Shown: piece after piece, positions 48,830 through 60,786 of the stretch
How the letters are laid out: each line of letters starts with the position of its first letter
How positions within the stretch are numbered: position 1 is the stretch's first letter
NCBI GenBank assembly: GCA_023653785.1
Contig: JAMKCH010041544.1
Span: forward strand, 19,966-83,965
Direction of reading: 5' to 3'
Origin: Ophioderma brevispina
Lineage: Eukaryota; Echinodermata; Ophiuroidea; Amphilepidida; Ophiodermatidae
DNA length: 64,000 bases
The notes under the pieces: model-generated
What the model saw: the letters and a program-made list of their open reading frames with translations, nothing else
Databases searched by the model: none
Told to the model about the DNA's origin: nothing
Position numbers and translations under genes: made by a program

Positions 48830-50393
48830 TTATTATGGTTATTGAAGAGATGTTTGAACGAGCTCTTACCAGTCATTACCAAAGTTATCAATATGTCAAT
48901 TCAGGAAGGTCAATTCCCTGATATTTTGAAATGTGCGCAGGCTCCTCTTTTGAAGAAACCTAATCTGGATTGTGAAACTCTGAAAAACTATCGACCTGTT
49001 GCCAACCTCAAGTTTCTCGCGAAGACCATTGAACGTGCTTGTGCTTTTCAGATTCATGATTACCTTTCACCAAACATAACAATCTCTCCAGTAAAGATCT
49101 TCTCATAGCATCGAAACTGCTCTTCTTCGTGTATATAATGATTTATTGTTAGCTGTTGATCAAGGTCATGAAGCTGTTTTGATATTCTTTTAGACTATTC
49201 TGCAGCTTTTGATACTATTAATCATGATGTTTTTCTCAATCGTTTACAGATATGGCGTATCAGGAACTGCCTTGAATTGGTTTAAATCCTATTTTTCAAT
49301 CGTTCTCAATCTATTGTCATAAATAACTCTCTTTCAAAACCTCATGTGCCACTTGAAGGTGCACCTCAAGGCTCTGTGATTGGACCGTTATCATTTACAT
49401 TATATACTGCACCACTTGAAGATATCATTGAATCACATGGTTTTGGCAGAATGATATATGCTGACGACACTCAAGTTTATGTTGTTCTGAAACAAGATTC
49501 TGACCATGTCATGATTACCAATCTTGAAATGATTTAAAATTGAATGAGGACAAAACTGAAGTTATTCATGTCACATCTCGCTTCAGAAAACCGTCCCTTA
49601 TACCATCTATTAAAATCGCCAATGCTGCAATACAACCTGTCAATAGTGCACGCAACCTCGGTGTCATCTTGGAAAATGATCTTAGCATGGATATTTACAT
49701 AAATAACATTTGTCGCTCTGCTTCTTATGCTTTGTACAAGATAGGTCGCATAAGGAATTGCCTGATCTAAAATCTACTGAAATCTTAGTTCACGCATTCA
49801 TAACTTGTCGTCTTGACCAATGCAATAGCCTTCTCTATGGCATACCGGACTCACAAATAGCTAAACTACAGCGAATTCAAAACTCTGCCGCCAGACTTGT
49901 TACTCGTACTCGCTCTTGTGAACATATTACACCAGTTCTCAAAAAAATTGCATTGGCTGCCTGTGGTGTTTCGCATTAAGTACAAGCTATTAGTTTTAAC
50001 TTATAAATGTATCCATGGATTGGCACCAATTATCTTCAGGAACTCATACAGGAATACAAACCATCTCGTAATTTACGGTCATCTTCACAAATGAACCTTG
50101 TATCTACTTCTGTTTCAACTCTTTCATATGGTCATCGCTCATTCTCCAAAGCTTCATCCGAACTCTGGAACAAACTTCCTTTCCACATTAAAAATTGTCA
50201 GACTGTTGGTCAATTTAAGTCAAGTTTAAAGACACATCTTTTCAAACTTGCTTTTGATGATTAATTTACATGTTTCATGTTTATTTTGTAATTTAAGTAT
50301 TTCTTGTTATATGTATACTGTTTGTTGTTGTTTGTATAGTGCTTTGAGACCTTGGTGTAAGGCGCTATATAAGCACTGTTTTATTATTATTAA
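48830..50393 (+). pseudogene. 5'-truncated, frameshifted CR1/L2-like LINE reverse transcriptase
   Basis: Consecutive frames encode the middle and C-terminal parts of a non-LTR retrotransposon ORF2. In order they hold WLLKRCLNELLPVI, LKNYRPVANLKFLAKTIER, a finger/palm LDYSAAFDTINHD (49187-49230), GAPQGSVIGPL, the catalytic YADDTQ box (about 49458-49475), then the C-terminal LARNLGVI-type, LHWLPV..RIKYKLL and SSELWNKLPFHIK segments, ending at a stop near 50264. The endonuclease and 5' part are absent. Frame changes near 49110-49180, 49245, 49537, 49765, 49935 and 50035 and internal stops make it inactive. The tail reads GGCGCTATATAAGCACTG followed by TTATTATTA, a 3' end common in L2-related elements; target duplications were not identified. 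Catalytic motifs survive, so the copy is moderately old. Confidence 0.92.
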
Positions 50394-50399
50394 TCTCAG

Positions 50400-51880
50400 G
50401 TCGAATGACCCCTTTTTTTACTGTCTCAATACCACCACTTTTTTTTTTCATCTGACACCCAATTACCGCCCCTTTTGCAGGAGAACGCCACAGTCGTAAT
50501 CCAGTACCGCATTTTTTTTGGGGGGGGGGTCAACTTCCGCATTTTATTGTGCTTATTTTTTTGTTTAGCATGACAGGACCAGAGCCATTAATCCGGATCC
50601 ACATAATTTCACTTATTTGGTTTCCCCGCAGTACTCAATGACTTTCAAACGAAATTTCAAGAGAGAAGCGCCACCAATTTTTTTCGAACCCCCTTTTTTG
50701 GGGGGCATACGAATGACCTTTTTATGCCATTTTTGGTATAAAGAAATGGGTCGCTTTTTCAAACTTCCTCAACCTGAAGTCAATATGTTCTAAAATTTGT
50801 TGGAAAATTAGTTCCATTTCATCAATCTGAAGCCAAAAAATTGCAAAAAAGGACGAAATTTTGAGGCCAAATGGCAAATTTGTGTTAAATTTGGCCCAAA
50901 ATCTGCATTTCTGGTTTTGCTATGGGTCCCCTTTTCGCTAAAAATTAATATGGGTCCTACTTCCAGAGCTTTATACGGTTAATTCAAATGAATACTGTTT
51001 TATTACTTAAGTTTCTCTAATTTGGATAAAAATGGTGCAAATTATTGGTGGAGCTCATAGGATTAAAATAAGGGATAGTTTTGACTGTCTTAAAGCAATG
51101 ACAGCACATTTTTTGAAGAGCAGACATGGTATCATGAAAAGTTTATTTTATCAGTCGATAATACATTTTCCCCGATAAACTGATTTTGCCCTTTAAATTC
51201 CCGGGATCATCGAAAAACACAGTCCAGAATCCAGGCACCTGGCTTGCCCCTAGCCCTGCCTGCCTGCCGGTCGCACAAAACTCGAAAGGAACCAGCCTGA
51301 AAGGAACCAGCTGAATTAAGAAAGAAAAACGACTGGATCAAGAGCCTATCTGATTTCGCTCGAAAACAGGTGGATTTCGCGATCTATGGATCTAATTCGT
51401 AAACACACGGTCATGTAGTACATGAGTAATTGTCCAGCTGCCAGCGTCAGTATGTGGATTCAGAAGCGGAGTTGTTTTCCCATTCCATCGAATTATACTC
51501 TTGCCCTAGCTACACCGAACTTGGTGCTAGTTATTTTGTGATACGTGATTGGCCGTGTGGGCGACATAGCCTGCGTTCACCACTGCTTTGTGACATTGGG
51601 CTAAGGCTTTAGCCCAGCTCTGGCTAAGGCTTGGGCTTAAGCCTTAGCTAGCCTTTATTTTAGATTACTGATAAGGTCTAGGAGTGTACTGGAAGTGTAA
51701 GTGTGATGCATTATTAAATTCATGAATTGCATACATCTAAAATTAGGCTAGTAGGCCTATATCGTAAACCAGTAATTAATTATTAAAACTGGCTTTAAAT
51801 TTGTTATACAACACAATTTTCTTGGCAATCCTGCCATCACAGTACTGTAGTGGTTAATATTTTTCATGGGAGAACACAAT
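50400..51880. other. Repeat debris, no gene
   Basis: Contains a fragment resembling the AGAGACATGAGATT family (about 50655-50720: AAGCGCCACCAATTTTTTTC) and a partial arm of the 3075-3940 hairpin (50995-51100). A GCTAAGGCTT.AGCC repeat lies near 51600-51650. Confidence 0.5.
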
Positions 51881-51884
51881 TTAA

Positions 51885-52405
51885 AGGCTGACTCAGAGAT
51901 TTCCCGAGGAGGGCGCCCTCAATTTTCAAACAAATTGAGTTTTTTGCATATACATGGCTTGAAAAGTGGGGAATTTGGGGAACCAGGAAAGTTGGCCATT
52001 TGGAGGGAAATTTGGCCATTTGGAGGGAAATTTATACATATGATATGCTGGGAAATCTGTGCCAGTGGAAAATGTGACTATCTTCCCGGGAAATTTACAT
52101 TTTTTCAACCCCTGTTTGCATATATTTATAATGCTTGTCCATATAATAATCACTGTGTGAAATAACTAAGCTCTAAATCAAACTCCTTCATATAGCAAAT
52201 CACAAATTTGTTTAAAATTTCCGGATCCGGAATTTTTGTTATACACGATATCCTATGGCACTGTTATACTGTACATAAATGTGTACTGCATGTAAACGAA
52301 AAATCCGATTCATCTCTACCTTTGAAATTAAGCATTTTAGGTTAGTATCTTTCTAGTTGACTATTTACTACACAAATATATATTTCGAAATCTCTGAGTT
52401 GGCCT
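51885..52405. mobile_element. Second complete AGGCTGACTCAG element, interrupted by another repeat
   Basis: TTAA lies at 51881-51884 and 52406-52409; the ends read AGGCTGACTCAGAGATTTC and, from the right, AGGCCAACTCAGAGATTTC. Removing the insertion at 51953-52114 and its 10-bp duplication leaves about 349 bp, close to the 336-bp copy at 8324. It contains the palindrome TTCCGGATCCGGAA. Confidence 0.75.
51953..52114. mobile_element. 162-bp element nested in the AGGCTGACTCAG copy
   Basis: It is bounded by a perfect 10-bp direct repeat TTTGCATATA (51943-51952 and 52115-52124) and is absent from the related copy at 8324. The ends are CATGGCTTGAAAAG and the complement of CAGGGGTTGAAAAAA. The interior is made of GGCCATTTGGAGGGAAATTT-like repeats. 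Related copies are at 23130-23291 and 32556-32745. The CAGGG-type terminus recalls hAT elements, but the duplication is longer than their usual 8 bp. Confidence 0.65.
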
Positions 52406-52434
52406 TTAATTATAGCTCATGATTATATTTCTCT

Positions 52435-52601
52435 TGGATTTTCATTTTTAGGTGGATAAATTATCATGTCTTAGTCTGTTAGACTTAGTTAGGTTTAGGG
52501 TTAATGGTGAGGGGCCTTCCCCATGTTAACCCTAACCCAAAACCTAACCCTAACTCAGCACAACACTCTACCAAAATAATCTTTGCATCCACCTAAAATC
52601 C
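52435..52601. repeat. Fold-back with telomere-like interior
   Basis: TTTTTAGGTGGATAAATTAT on the left pairs with TTTTAGGTGGATGCAAAGAT read from the right. Between them lie GTTAGGTTTAGGGTTAAT and then the complement-like TTAACCCTAACCCAAAACC and TAACCCTAACT. The TTAGGG-like units are short and inverted, so this is a hairpin element and not an internal telomere array. Confidence 0.55.
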
Positions 52602-52609
52602 AGTAGGTG

Positions 52610-55600
52610 TTAATTAAACCACTACCAGCACTAGGCCTAGGGCCTAGGCTAGTTCTGCAAGGCTCACTATCGCTTTTTTTTCTCTTTGAGTTTGAGTGTT
52701 TTTTTCCTGGTGATGGTTCGGCCTTAAGTGTATGCTGTAATTGGGAGTTTTCCGCCCCCCCATGCAGTGTCATATTTCACATTTTCTCAAACCATTTTAC
52801 ACTTCATGCACATGACAGGCTGACAGCATACTTACGAATCTCCTGCGTAAAGCCAATGACTTCAGTATGCTATGAATTCTATTCATTTTCAAGTTAGAAT
52901 TCAAGGATAAATGTGCTTTATTCAGACGCTAGATTCGCGAGTTTGTCAGTTTCAAATCTTTGAATACATATACTAGCATAAACAAGCACACTGCAGCTCT
53001 GCCCTTAAATTGGGTGGAGATGTTTGATGGTTTCCGAAAAAATTGTAAAAATTTTCACTGTAATATTGAAGAAGGGGAAAACATCAGCTAATTGAGTCAC
53101 ATCTGATCTGTTCAGATTTTGATTGACCAAGTACAGTATAATACACGTAAAAGCTACACTCAGTCTCCGCATGATACAGTAAAAAGCTCGACTAGTTAGT
53201 ACTAGGTTAGGCACGCATTACTCCCATCGAATGTGAGTCTGTCTATCCACAGAGTCACAAAGACACTAACTGAATTGTGTTTCAGTATGTTTCTTCTGTT
53301 TACAAACACAGCTTTGCTATGTCATGCCATGGCTAATGATGGCTTCAATGCAATAAGTACAATTGTGTGTGCACTCTTGCATGCCAAGTGCATCAACAAC
53401 ATGGGACTTGACCTCCCATTCAATAAGGTTTCTTACGCTTAATCGTAACCGCAATGTCTCATGGGTCCGAAAAAGGGCAAGAGCGCCGCACGCGCGCTGT
53501 CACTTTCCCAGCCCGTTTGTTTACGATAGACGAACTACTAATCTGCTTGGCGAATGCTTAAAATCTATGGCTCTTTCAACACTTTTTAGGACCTTTTTGA
53601 TCACCAATGGCGATCATTTCGCTGTTTTTGATTGTTATAATGATCGGAGATACCCTAAAAGGAATATATGGGTATTCTTTTAGTGTTAGCCAACTTTTAA
53701 TGACGCTTCCATCATGGCGTGTTGTCGAAGTGTTTTTACATCAAGCTACATGACACCATTACATCAATTTGCCTCGGCGATTGTAAATAAATTACTTTAG
53801 ACTTTTTATCAGTTTAGTTGGCGATCCTTGTGCTGTTCTTCACTCCCCCCTTGGTTGTATATCCTAATAATGACTGAGATTCCGAAGATAGTATATGGTT
53901 ATTTTTGTTAGTGTTAACTTTTCAGAATTCTTCATCTGGCGTATTTTGCGAAGCACTATGCCTAATCTGGTAGCCTGCTGGGATTATTGTGGTCCTCAAA
54001 GTCCATGTATCGCCCTGTTTTTGTCAAATAAAAGTAGCAAAATGAATATTGGATAACATTATGTGACCTTTTTTAAGCGATTTTTAATAACGTGTAAAAT
54101 TCGTAGGCCTATTAGCAATAAGCTGGCATTAACTTAGAAGTCAGTCGAAAAATTAAAGAAACATAGTGTTTAGTTGTTTACTAACCAAGGCCTGCACTTC
54201 CCAACTATAGTTTGAATTAAAATGGAGGCCTATCTAGCTCGACAATATTGGTTTCAATATATTTTTAAACACTAGCAGATATCCAAATTAATTATAAGGA
54301 AACTAGCCGGGTATCAGTACTTTGAAATAAAATCCCTTAAAAGAGAAAGTATCGCAAACAGAAAGGACTCGGTTTTCCTGGGTTATCATCATGTAATGGG
54401 CCTTATGTGATATTGCTGAATTGGAATGGTAATATTTCTTTTATTGGTCCGTAGCTTGTTGTGGTGTGGTTATACTGTTTTTTCCTTGTTCTGGGTAAAT
54501 TCTGAAAAGAGCCTTTAGATAGGGGCCCCCCACTTTCGCACTTATTGTGGGCCGTATGTACCCGATAGGGAGGCGAAGCAAAGCCAACTCAAATATGAAG
54601 CTATCAGATCATGCTATCGCGTAGAAATTCTATGATAAATAGCTATATCGAGGCACTATTTTCCCTATATTGGGAGTCCATTAGTAAATACCAAATTGTA
54701 TTTAATTTATCACTGTACAATCTATTCTCGTGATCAATATTTGTAGAATTTTGTAGGGTGGAAGGCCGCCGAGGGGATTGCCGACTCATATATACATGCG
54801 TGGTTTCTATACTAAAACAACATCGGCGATCGTAATAGACACTCCGGGTTGCGTTTTTGCCCCTTTTTCGATCCCTCATTGCTTTGCGTGGAGCGCACCT
54901 GTTTGATATTTACCGATTAGCGATATTTATAGTTAACCCCAATATTGGATTGTGGTGAGAAAATGCTCTTGACATCTTCCCTTTGTTCCTCTGTCAATAA
55001 GAACACTGGGAACTTCTGAAACTGTGTTACATTTCCATTTCGCTTGATTTTCATGATATTGGCATTCAAAAAATTGTTGCTAAATGATGCATTTGGATAA
55101 TGTGGTACAGGTCCTATGTGATTCTATGTAAGTTAGACTCATATTTTATTGTATTTATGAAGACCGATGCATGTAAACAATTTCCCAATAGATTTGATGG
55201 TTCGACCAAATCAAGGCTGTTACAGTACACCCTCTTCTAACTAACTGTGGCTATTCTCGTTGCTTGAAAATGAATGATCGTCATCTCTGGCATCACATCT
55301 CTGAGGTCACGAGCTGTCAGTCTTACTGGAGCGAACCAAACCAACATCTAACGTCCCTCCCTTGAAAAAGGGGGCAGCCTTCCTGAAAATTTGACTCCAT
55401 CTTTCTAATAGTCTGGTCCCTATTGCAATTGAAATGGCCCTTTTTTAATTGATCTTTGTCTGTTATTATAAGACATTACTCCAGAACGTAGGCTCCTCGA
55501 TATAAACAAATATACCTTTTGGAATCCTTATGGTACGACAAAAATGTGGTTATACTTTTCCACATGATTTGGAATGGTGTTAAAAAGTTACCCTATTTGA

Positions 55601-55638
55601 TCTTTGTCGAACCTCCGTAAGGCACCATTTGCAGCACT
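52610..55638. other. No gene recognised
   Basis: Short frames only. A pair of diverged direct segments at about 53580-53720 and 53815-53960 share GAT.CTTGTGCTGTT or TCGCTGTT, CGGAGATACC, ATATGG.TATT.TT and TAGTGTTA..TTTT words, suggesting an old ~240-bp tandem duplication. Confidence 0.4.
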
Positions 55639-55642
55639 TTAA

Positions 55643-56000
55643 AGAGACATGAGATTTTCCAGGAAATGAAGCGCCCCCCAATTTTTTCGAACCCGGTTTT
55701 TTTTGGCATATTGGAATGCTTTCCATGTATTATATCAACACCTGAAGTGAATAAGCCGCATGCGCCGTCTTTAATGTAATTTATATATTTTATACTTTCA
55801 GTCCGTTCACCGACAGAAATCAAAGCCCCGGTGTTCCTTGGGGACAAATTACGACATGTCGGCAATTCAAAACAAGGTTTTGCTGTTTTCATTGTTTAAC
55901 TTTTTGTTGTCCAATAACCTTCGTACTTCCTGGTAGAGGTGTCTACAATCGTCCTGTGTAATTTGGAGCAGAAATTTGTATCCTAAAATCTCCTGTCACG
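55643..56000. mobile_element. AGAGACATGAGATT-family copy
   Basis: TTAA at 55639-55642 precedes AGAGACATGAGATTTTCC; the interior follows the copy at 16085 block by block (AAGCGCCCCCCAATTTTTT, CCTGAAGTGAATAAGCCG, ATTCAAAACAAGG) to CTCCTGTCAC. The right TTAA has decayed to CTAA. Confidence 0.7.
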
Positions 56001-56009
56001 CTAATATCA

Positions 56010-57970
56010 CATTTCAGGGGTCCATGTGGAGGCTGTCACAGATTTATCCTCAAACCTTCTGTTCTTGATATGTATTACAAATGTCTGCTAGTTTCCCCAT
56101 TCTTAAGAGTGACTAGGATTCATGTACAACAGCTCCAAGACCCTTTAGATATGTTCTTAACTCTATTCCATCATCTGAGTAATTTTTCCTAATAAAACTG
56201 CACACATTGACCTGCCCATAATTAACAATGGATCATTCATGTTTCGCAGTCGTGAACTTTCCAACCACACCATCAACACTCATAAACATACCTGCATTGT
56301 GCATCACCATATATTGTCCATCACATTCCCTGCTCATTTGAAATGTTTACTAATATAATATATATCATTACAACAGACTCATAAAGTATCCCCAATATGG
56401 GATATGCGAGTCGTCTCAAGAGTACTGTGGGTTCGGCGTGGGTGCTGTGAGGGTAACCCGTTGATGAGAGAGTATGAGGTCACAATACTATTGGTAGTGG
56501 AGGACATGCCGTCTGTGAAGAGATATCAATGGGATCAAGAGAACAACAAAACAGGTCGTAATGTAATCAGCTTCAGAGTCGTTGCCCTGCCCTGACACTG
56601 GCCGAACCCAGGGCCTTCCGTAGTATATGGCGATCATCAATATTCACAATTATAAACAATTAACGGTGCGTGTTCCAATTGTCTTTGGGACCTGGAAATA
56701 GTATTTATTTGAATAAGGCTCTTGCCCTAAATTGTAGACACAGGAGGCAGGCAGAGATTAGGCAGGACTCCCACAGGGGGAGCGCTCCCAGATTTTTACC
56801 CAGGAGGGCTGGTTCAATAAACAATGAATCAACCCATCCGTCAAGTGTTTTCTTGTGTTCAAGTTGGATTGACCCATGCCCTGAACAAAAGAATTGCAGA
56901 CTGAGGAGGAAGCAGGGACTCCTGCTCTTCTCCTGTGTATGGGAATTTTTAGGCAATAGCCTAAGATGAAAGGCCGTATTTTTCTCATTGTCGTCCTGAA
57001 TTTGAGCCCTCATTCCATTCATTATCAATAAGCCAAAAAATGCTTTTTTGTAAATGGTTAACCATCAATATTAAGCACGGTAATTAAATAGAGCTTTGTG
57101 ATATGCTATTCTTCTACCGTCAAAACTGCAAGTTTGTTTCCCACGGTACTTGATGAAGTATGTGCAAGTGCCAGGCTCTAATATCACGTAGAGAACACAA
57201 TAGACAAAATTGAAACAGCACCTTTAAAAACCATCCAAATAACTTGTTTTAAATGTTGCATATTAACATGTTCCCCAGAGAACTTTGGGCTACTTCTAGC
57301 CAGGATTCGCATTCGGCGGTTCCATTGTTTTAGCGCAGTGAAGTTGAAACATTTCTCAAACTATCGAGACATGCAATTCTGACCGCAGCCTGCCCTAGTT
57401 TTTCTAGCAGAGTGGTATCGCCTCGAGCGTTTTTTTTTTCATGAACTGCACCCGATATCAGCTCGTGTGCCACACGTTTGCCGGCGGGGTTCAGGGGGGT
57501 AGGTCAGTAATTGCCAATCTTTATCCCTAAATTCGGGTGTCCTGAGGCTCAAGCATTTGCCTAGCACGGGTCCAGGAAAGGGTTAAAGGTATACAATGTA
57601 AATTCATGAACAAATATTGACTTTGAAGGAATATCAGGTGTAGTTATCTGTGACAAGAAGGATCACAATTAACATGGTTATGGATTAATCCATTTCCCCC
57701 AAATTTGTGCACTTTCACCACCTGTACTACTACTAACCACACTTTCCGCTTGTTGTTTTGGAAAACAAAAACGTTGGGCAATCGTGAAACTTGTTATAGC
57801 AGCTCCTTTGATTTAATTTTCGTCTTTTCAGAGTCTGCATTCATCTATAATTTTAAGAAATGATGCCTTTTCATCGTTCAGAGTACAAATTGAAAATCAC
57901 AAACATCTGCCAACATACATCCACAACATGAACATTGGAAATTTTAACTAAAGATAAACAGCCGTTTCTT
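56010..57970. other. No gene recognised
   Basis: Frames on both strands at 56670-57028 (76-107 codons) overlap each other and show no domain. Inverted words CCTCCTGTGT-like at about 56740 and CTCCTGTGTATG at 56930 hint at another degraded element. Confidence 0.4.
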
Positions 57971-57979
57971 TTTACGCCC

Positions 57980-58490
57980 CTGTCTTTTAAAGCAGAGGGG
58001 GAATATTGCTATTATCCCCCTGGCTTGAAAAGCAGAGGGGGATATTGCGAGGGTGCGCATGTCCGTATGTATGTATGTGTATGTATGTATGTATGTGTGT
58101 TCCAGTTTGGTTAGGTTTTCGTTTTTCGCGGTGTTTTTTTTGCTTTTCCTTCGAAAAGTTTAAGTCCGATTTAAACCAGACTTGGGGTGAAGGTGCAATA
58201 CGGGTTCCTTCATATGTGGATGATGTCAAAGGTCATGGACCAAGGTCAAATGTCAACTGAGGTCATGTTCCAGTTTGGTTAGTTTTTGTTTTTCTGGTCG
58301 TCTTTGAAAGTTGAAGTCCGATTACAACCTAACTTGGGTCAAAGGTGCAATACGGGTTCCTTCATATGTTGTTGAGGACAAAGGTCACATACCAAGGTCA
58401 AAGGTCACATACCAAGGTCAAAGGTCAACTGTGCCAACTAACCACCTTGTGTATACTGCCATCTTGCCAGGGGGATCGCGCAAGTTTACT
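57980..58490. repeat. TGTATG microsatellite plus AAGGTCAAAGGTCA-bearing repeat
   Basis: A GTATGTATGTATGT-type array (about 58063-58102) is followed by two diverged direct copies of a ~145-bp unit. Each holds TCCAGTTTGGTTAG, AAGTCCGATT..AACC..ACTTGGG, GGTGCAATACGGGTTCCTTC and CATATG. The second copy ends in tandem CATACCAAGGTCAAAGGT units. The flanking CAGGGGGATCGCGCAAGT motif resembles ends of common invertebrate DNA repeats. The frames of 80-101 codons are by-products. Confidence 0.55.
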
Positions 58491-58499
58491 TGCTATAAT

Positions 58500-60100
58500 T
58501 TTTTTTTTCTTCAGCTGGGCCATCTTGCAAGCAAAGCTCTATCAGTTTCCATTACAGATCAGTACACTTCAGAGCAATTGTGTCAGAATGACAAGTAATT
58601 TAAAAAGTGCCCTTTCTGTGAATATCTTTGCAACAGAGGTGTTTTTGTGACATGTCATGCAAACTGATAAGGGGATTGGAATGAAATTTTCAGGTCTTAT
58701 ACTTTTATCAGGGATACTTTAAATACAATTATTAAAAAAATACAAAAGTCTGGATAATTTAGAAGTTCTGGGTCCTCAAAATCTCCACAACTAGGGAATT
58801 GACCAATTGGGAACTTCCCAGTCAAAACTGGGCCACATCCGTCATCCCCACAGGATGGGGCACCGATCCAGAGCAAATCCCAGGTCATGTCACCATTCTT
58901 GCTGGCATGTCCCATTGCCCTGCAAGATCTCTTGGCCACCAGTCAAAAGTTTGCCAGTCAATACCAAATTATCACACACCTCTGAATTCAATGTTGACTC
59001 ATCTACTTCCAAGATATGTTCATAATAAGTATCATAATTACCAGCAATACTAGCATCATCCCCACTTTTGCAACTGACAAAGTTTTTATCTTCTTATGTC
59101 AACAACTATTTAACACAGTCGACCTCCTAACAATAAACATGGCACATATAGTCGGGGACAGAAGACAGGAAACCCTTTGACGAGAGTGTACTTCCTGGTC
59201 TCTGCGATTTACTGCGGGAAAAAATCACTTCTTATTGGTCACGAAGCGATCTGTGTGCTGGGTCCCACTGGGACCTGCGCCATATGCAGTGGATTAGCTT
59301 CGCCCCTTTACAAACCAGGATACACGTTCATCAAAAGAAGGGTTTGGTCCCCAGGTATGTACTGCCCAGTGTTTCTTAATACTGAGAACATCATCTCCTC
59401 CCTATTTCTTGTTATCAAAATCCATACCTGTTGGCTGAAAAATGTGATATAATGTTCAAAAGCTGCCATGTAAGCATATAAAACTTTAAATGCTTTACAT
59501 TCTTAATGGTCGACCACAAAATCATTCAATTTGGGCAAATCATAACAGTATCGGATCCCTTTAATGACTGCTAGTGAGTTGTTGGTTAGGAATGAGGTTA
59601 AACTGTGCAAACCAGTTTTTGATATTCCCATGAACAAGTGAAATTACATTAAGCCACTATCAGCGATTTCTCAGGATGTAAACAAATCGCACACCCTATG
59701 TTTTCATCAAAGTCATTTTTTGGCACGGTTGTATTGGCAATGTTGTAGTAAAGACTCCTGTAGGTGGCTAAGCATAACACGCCGTATTTGTCAAGATATT
59801 ATGATTTATTTATGCTGTGCTTTACTAATTAAAAGTTGGGATCCGACCTTTTTTAAGGCCCAGAAACAGTCGTGAATGGCATTCAAGACAGCTTAAAAAA
59901 TGCCTAAGTGTCTGTTTTTACCAAGGGAAAAGTAAGTATAAGGTGTTATATGATCTAAACATAGCCATTTAGAGACAAAACGGGCATTTGGATTTTGAAA
60001 AAAAGACTGATAGTGGCGTTAAGTAGAAGTGGTAAATTTTCGATCGGTATTTCGACCCCGAGACTCTTTGGTCGCATTGCACAAAAGAGGTGAATGGGCT
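58500..60100. other. No gene recognised
   Basis: Short frames at 58697-59053 overlap on both strands; a 91-codon Cys-containing frame at 59177-59452 has no family match. No splice evidence. Confidence 0.45.
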
Positions 60101-60108
60101 GCATGGTA

Positions 60109-60298
60109 AAGTTTAGACAGAGGTCTAAGGGTAATTAGTCCCACAAGAAAGACATTTCGTTGCATTTGGGTAGTTGTGTTTCATTTGAATTTGCCTTTTA
60201 ATCTTTGAAGTTGGAAAGTTACTTCAATGAAAGAAAAAATGAAAACTGTCAATTTTGGACTCACACTAATTTTAACTTGATCAGGTTAACTTTAAACA
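60109..60298. mobile_element. Second AAGTTTAGACC element
   Basis: It starts AAAGTTTAGACAGAGGTCTA and ends CAGGTTAACTTTAAAC. Its blocks follow the order of the copy at 14820 (CCCACAAGAAAGA, TTTGAATTTGCCTTTTAATC, AAAACTGTCAATTTTGGAC). Confidence 0.55.
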
Positions 60299-60786
60299 GG
60301 AGAACTTTTTTGTGCATTGAACCTTTAGTTCTCATTTTGGAAGCCGTGTTTGTATTTGAAAAGAAAAGAAAATGCTAGAGAGATTTTTCGCAAGGACCGT
60401 GATGCGGTGGTAGAGGTGATGAAGAGAAGGACCCCACTCAACTCACAAGGGCTCAGACATCCATTGCTTGGCTGACCCGTTCAAAACCACCCCTGCGAAG
60501 AATCGAGGTACTGAAGCGACACCTTTGCTAAATTAGGTCCATTTTAGAACGTGATTTGCATTTTATTATATGTTTAGTGCAACATACAAAACCGAGGAAT
60601 AATTGTGGGAAGAAGTAGAACTATGTGTATACGTTAAGTTTAGGGATAGACAAGGGATTTTGCAAGGCTCCTCATGGCTTCTGCTCTTCCAGCCCTCTGC
60701 TGTGACCGTCATCTCAGATACTACAGTAGGACATCATACTGTAAAAATGTCGTGTTCCAACTTGAGTCATTCCACACAAGTCATTT

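Noticed and set aside
52480..52556. Interstitial telomere or chromosome fusion site
   Set aside because: Only a few TTAGGG-like units in each direction, and they sit within a hairpin with its own terminal repeats.
58006..58260. 84-codon frame rich in Cys, Met, Tyr and Val
   Set aside because: It translates a TGTATG microsatellite and the following dispersed repeat.
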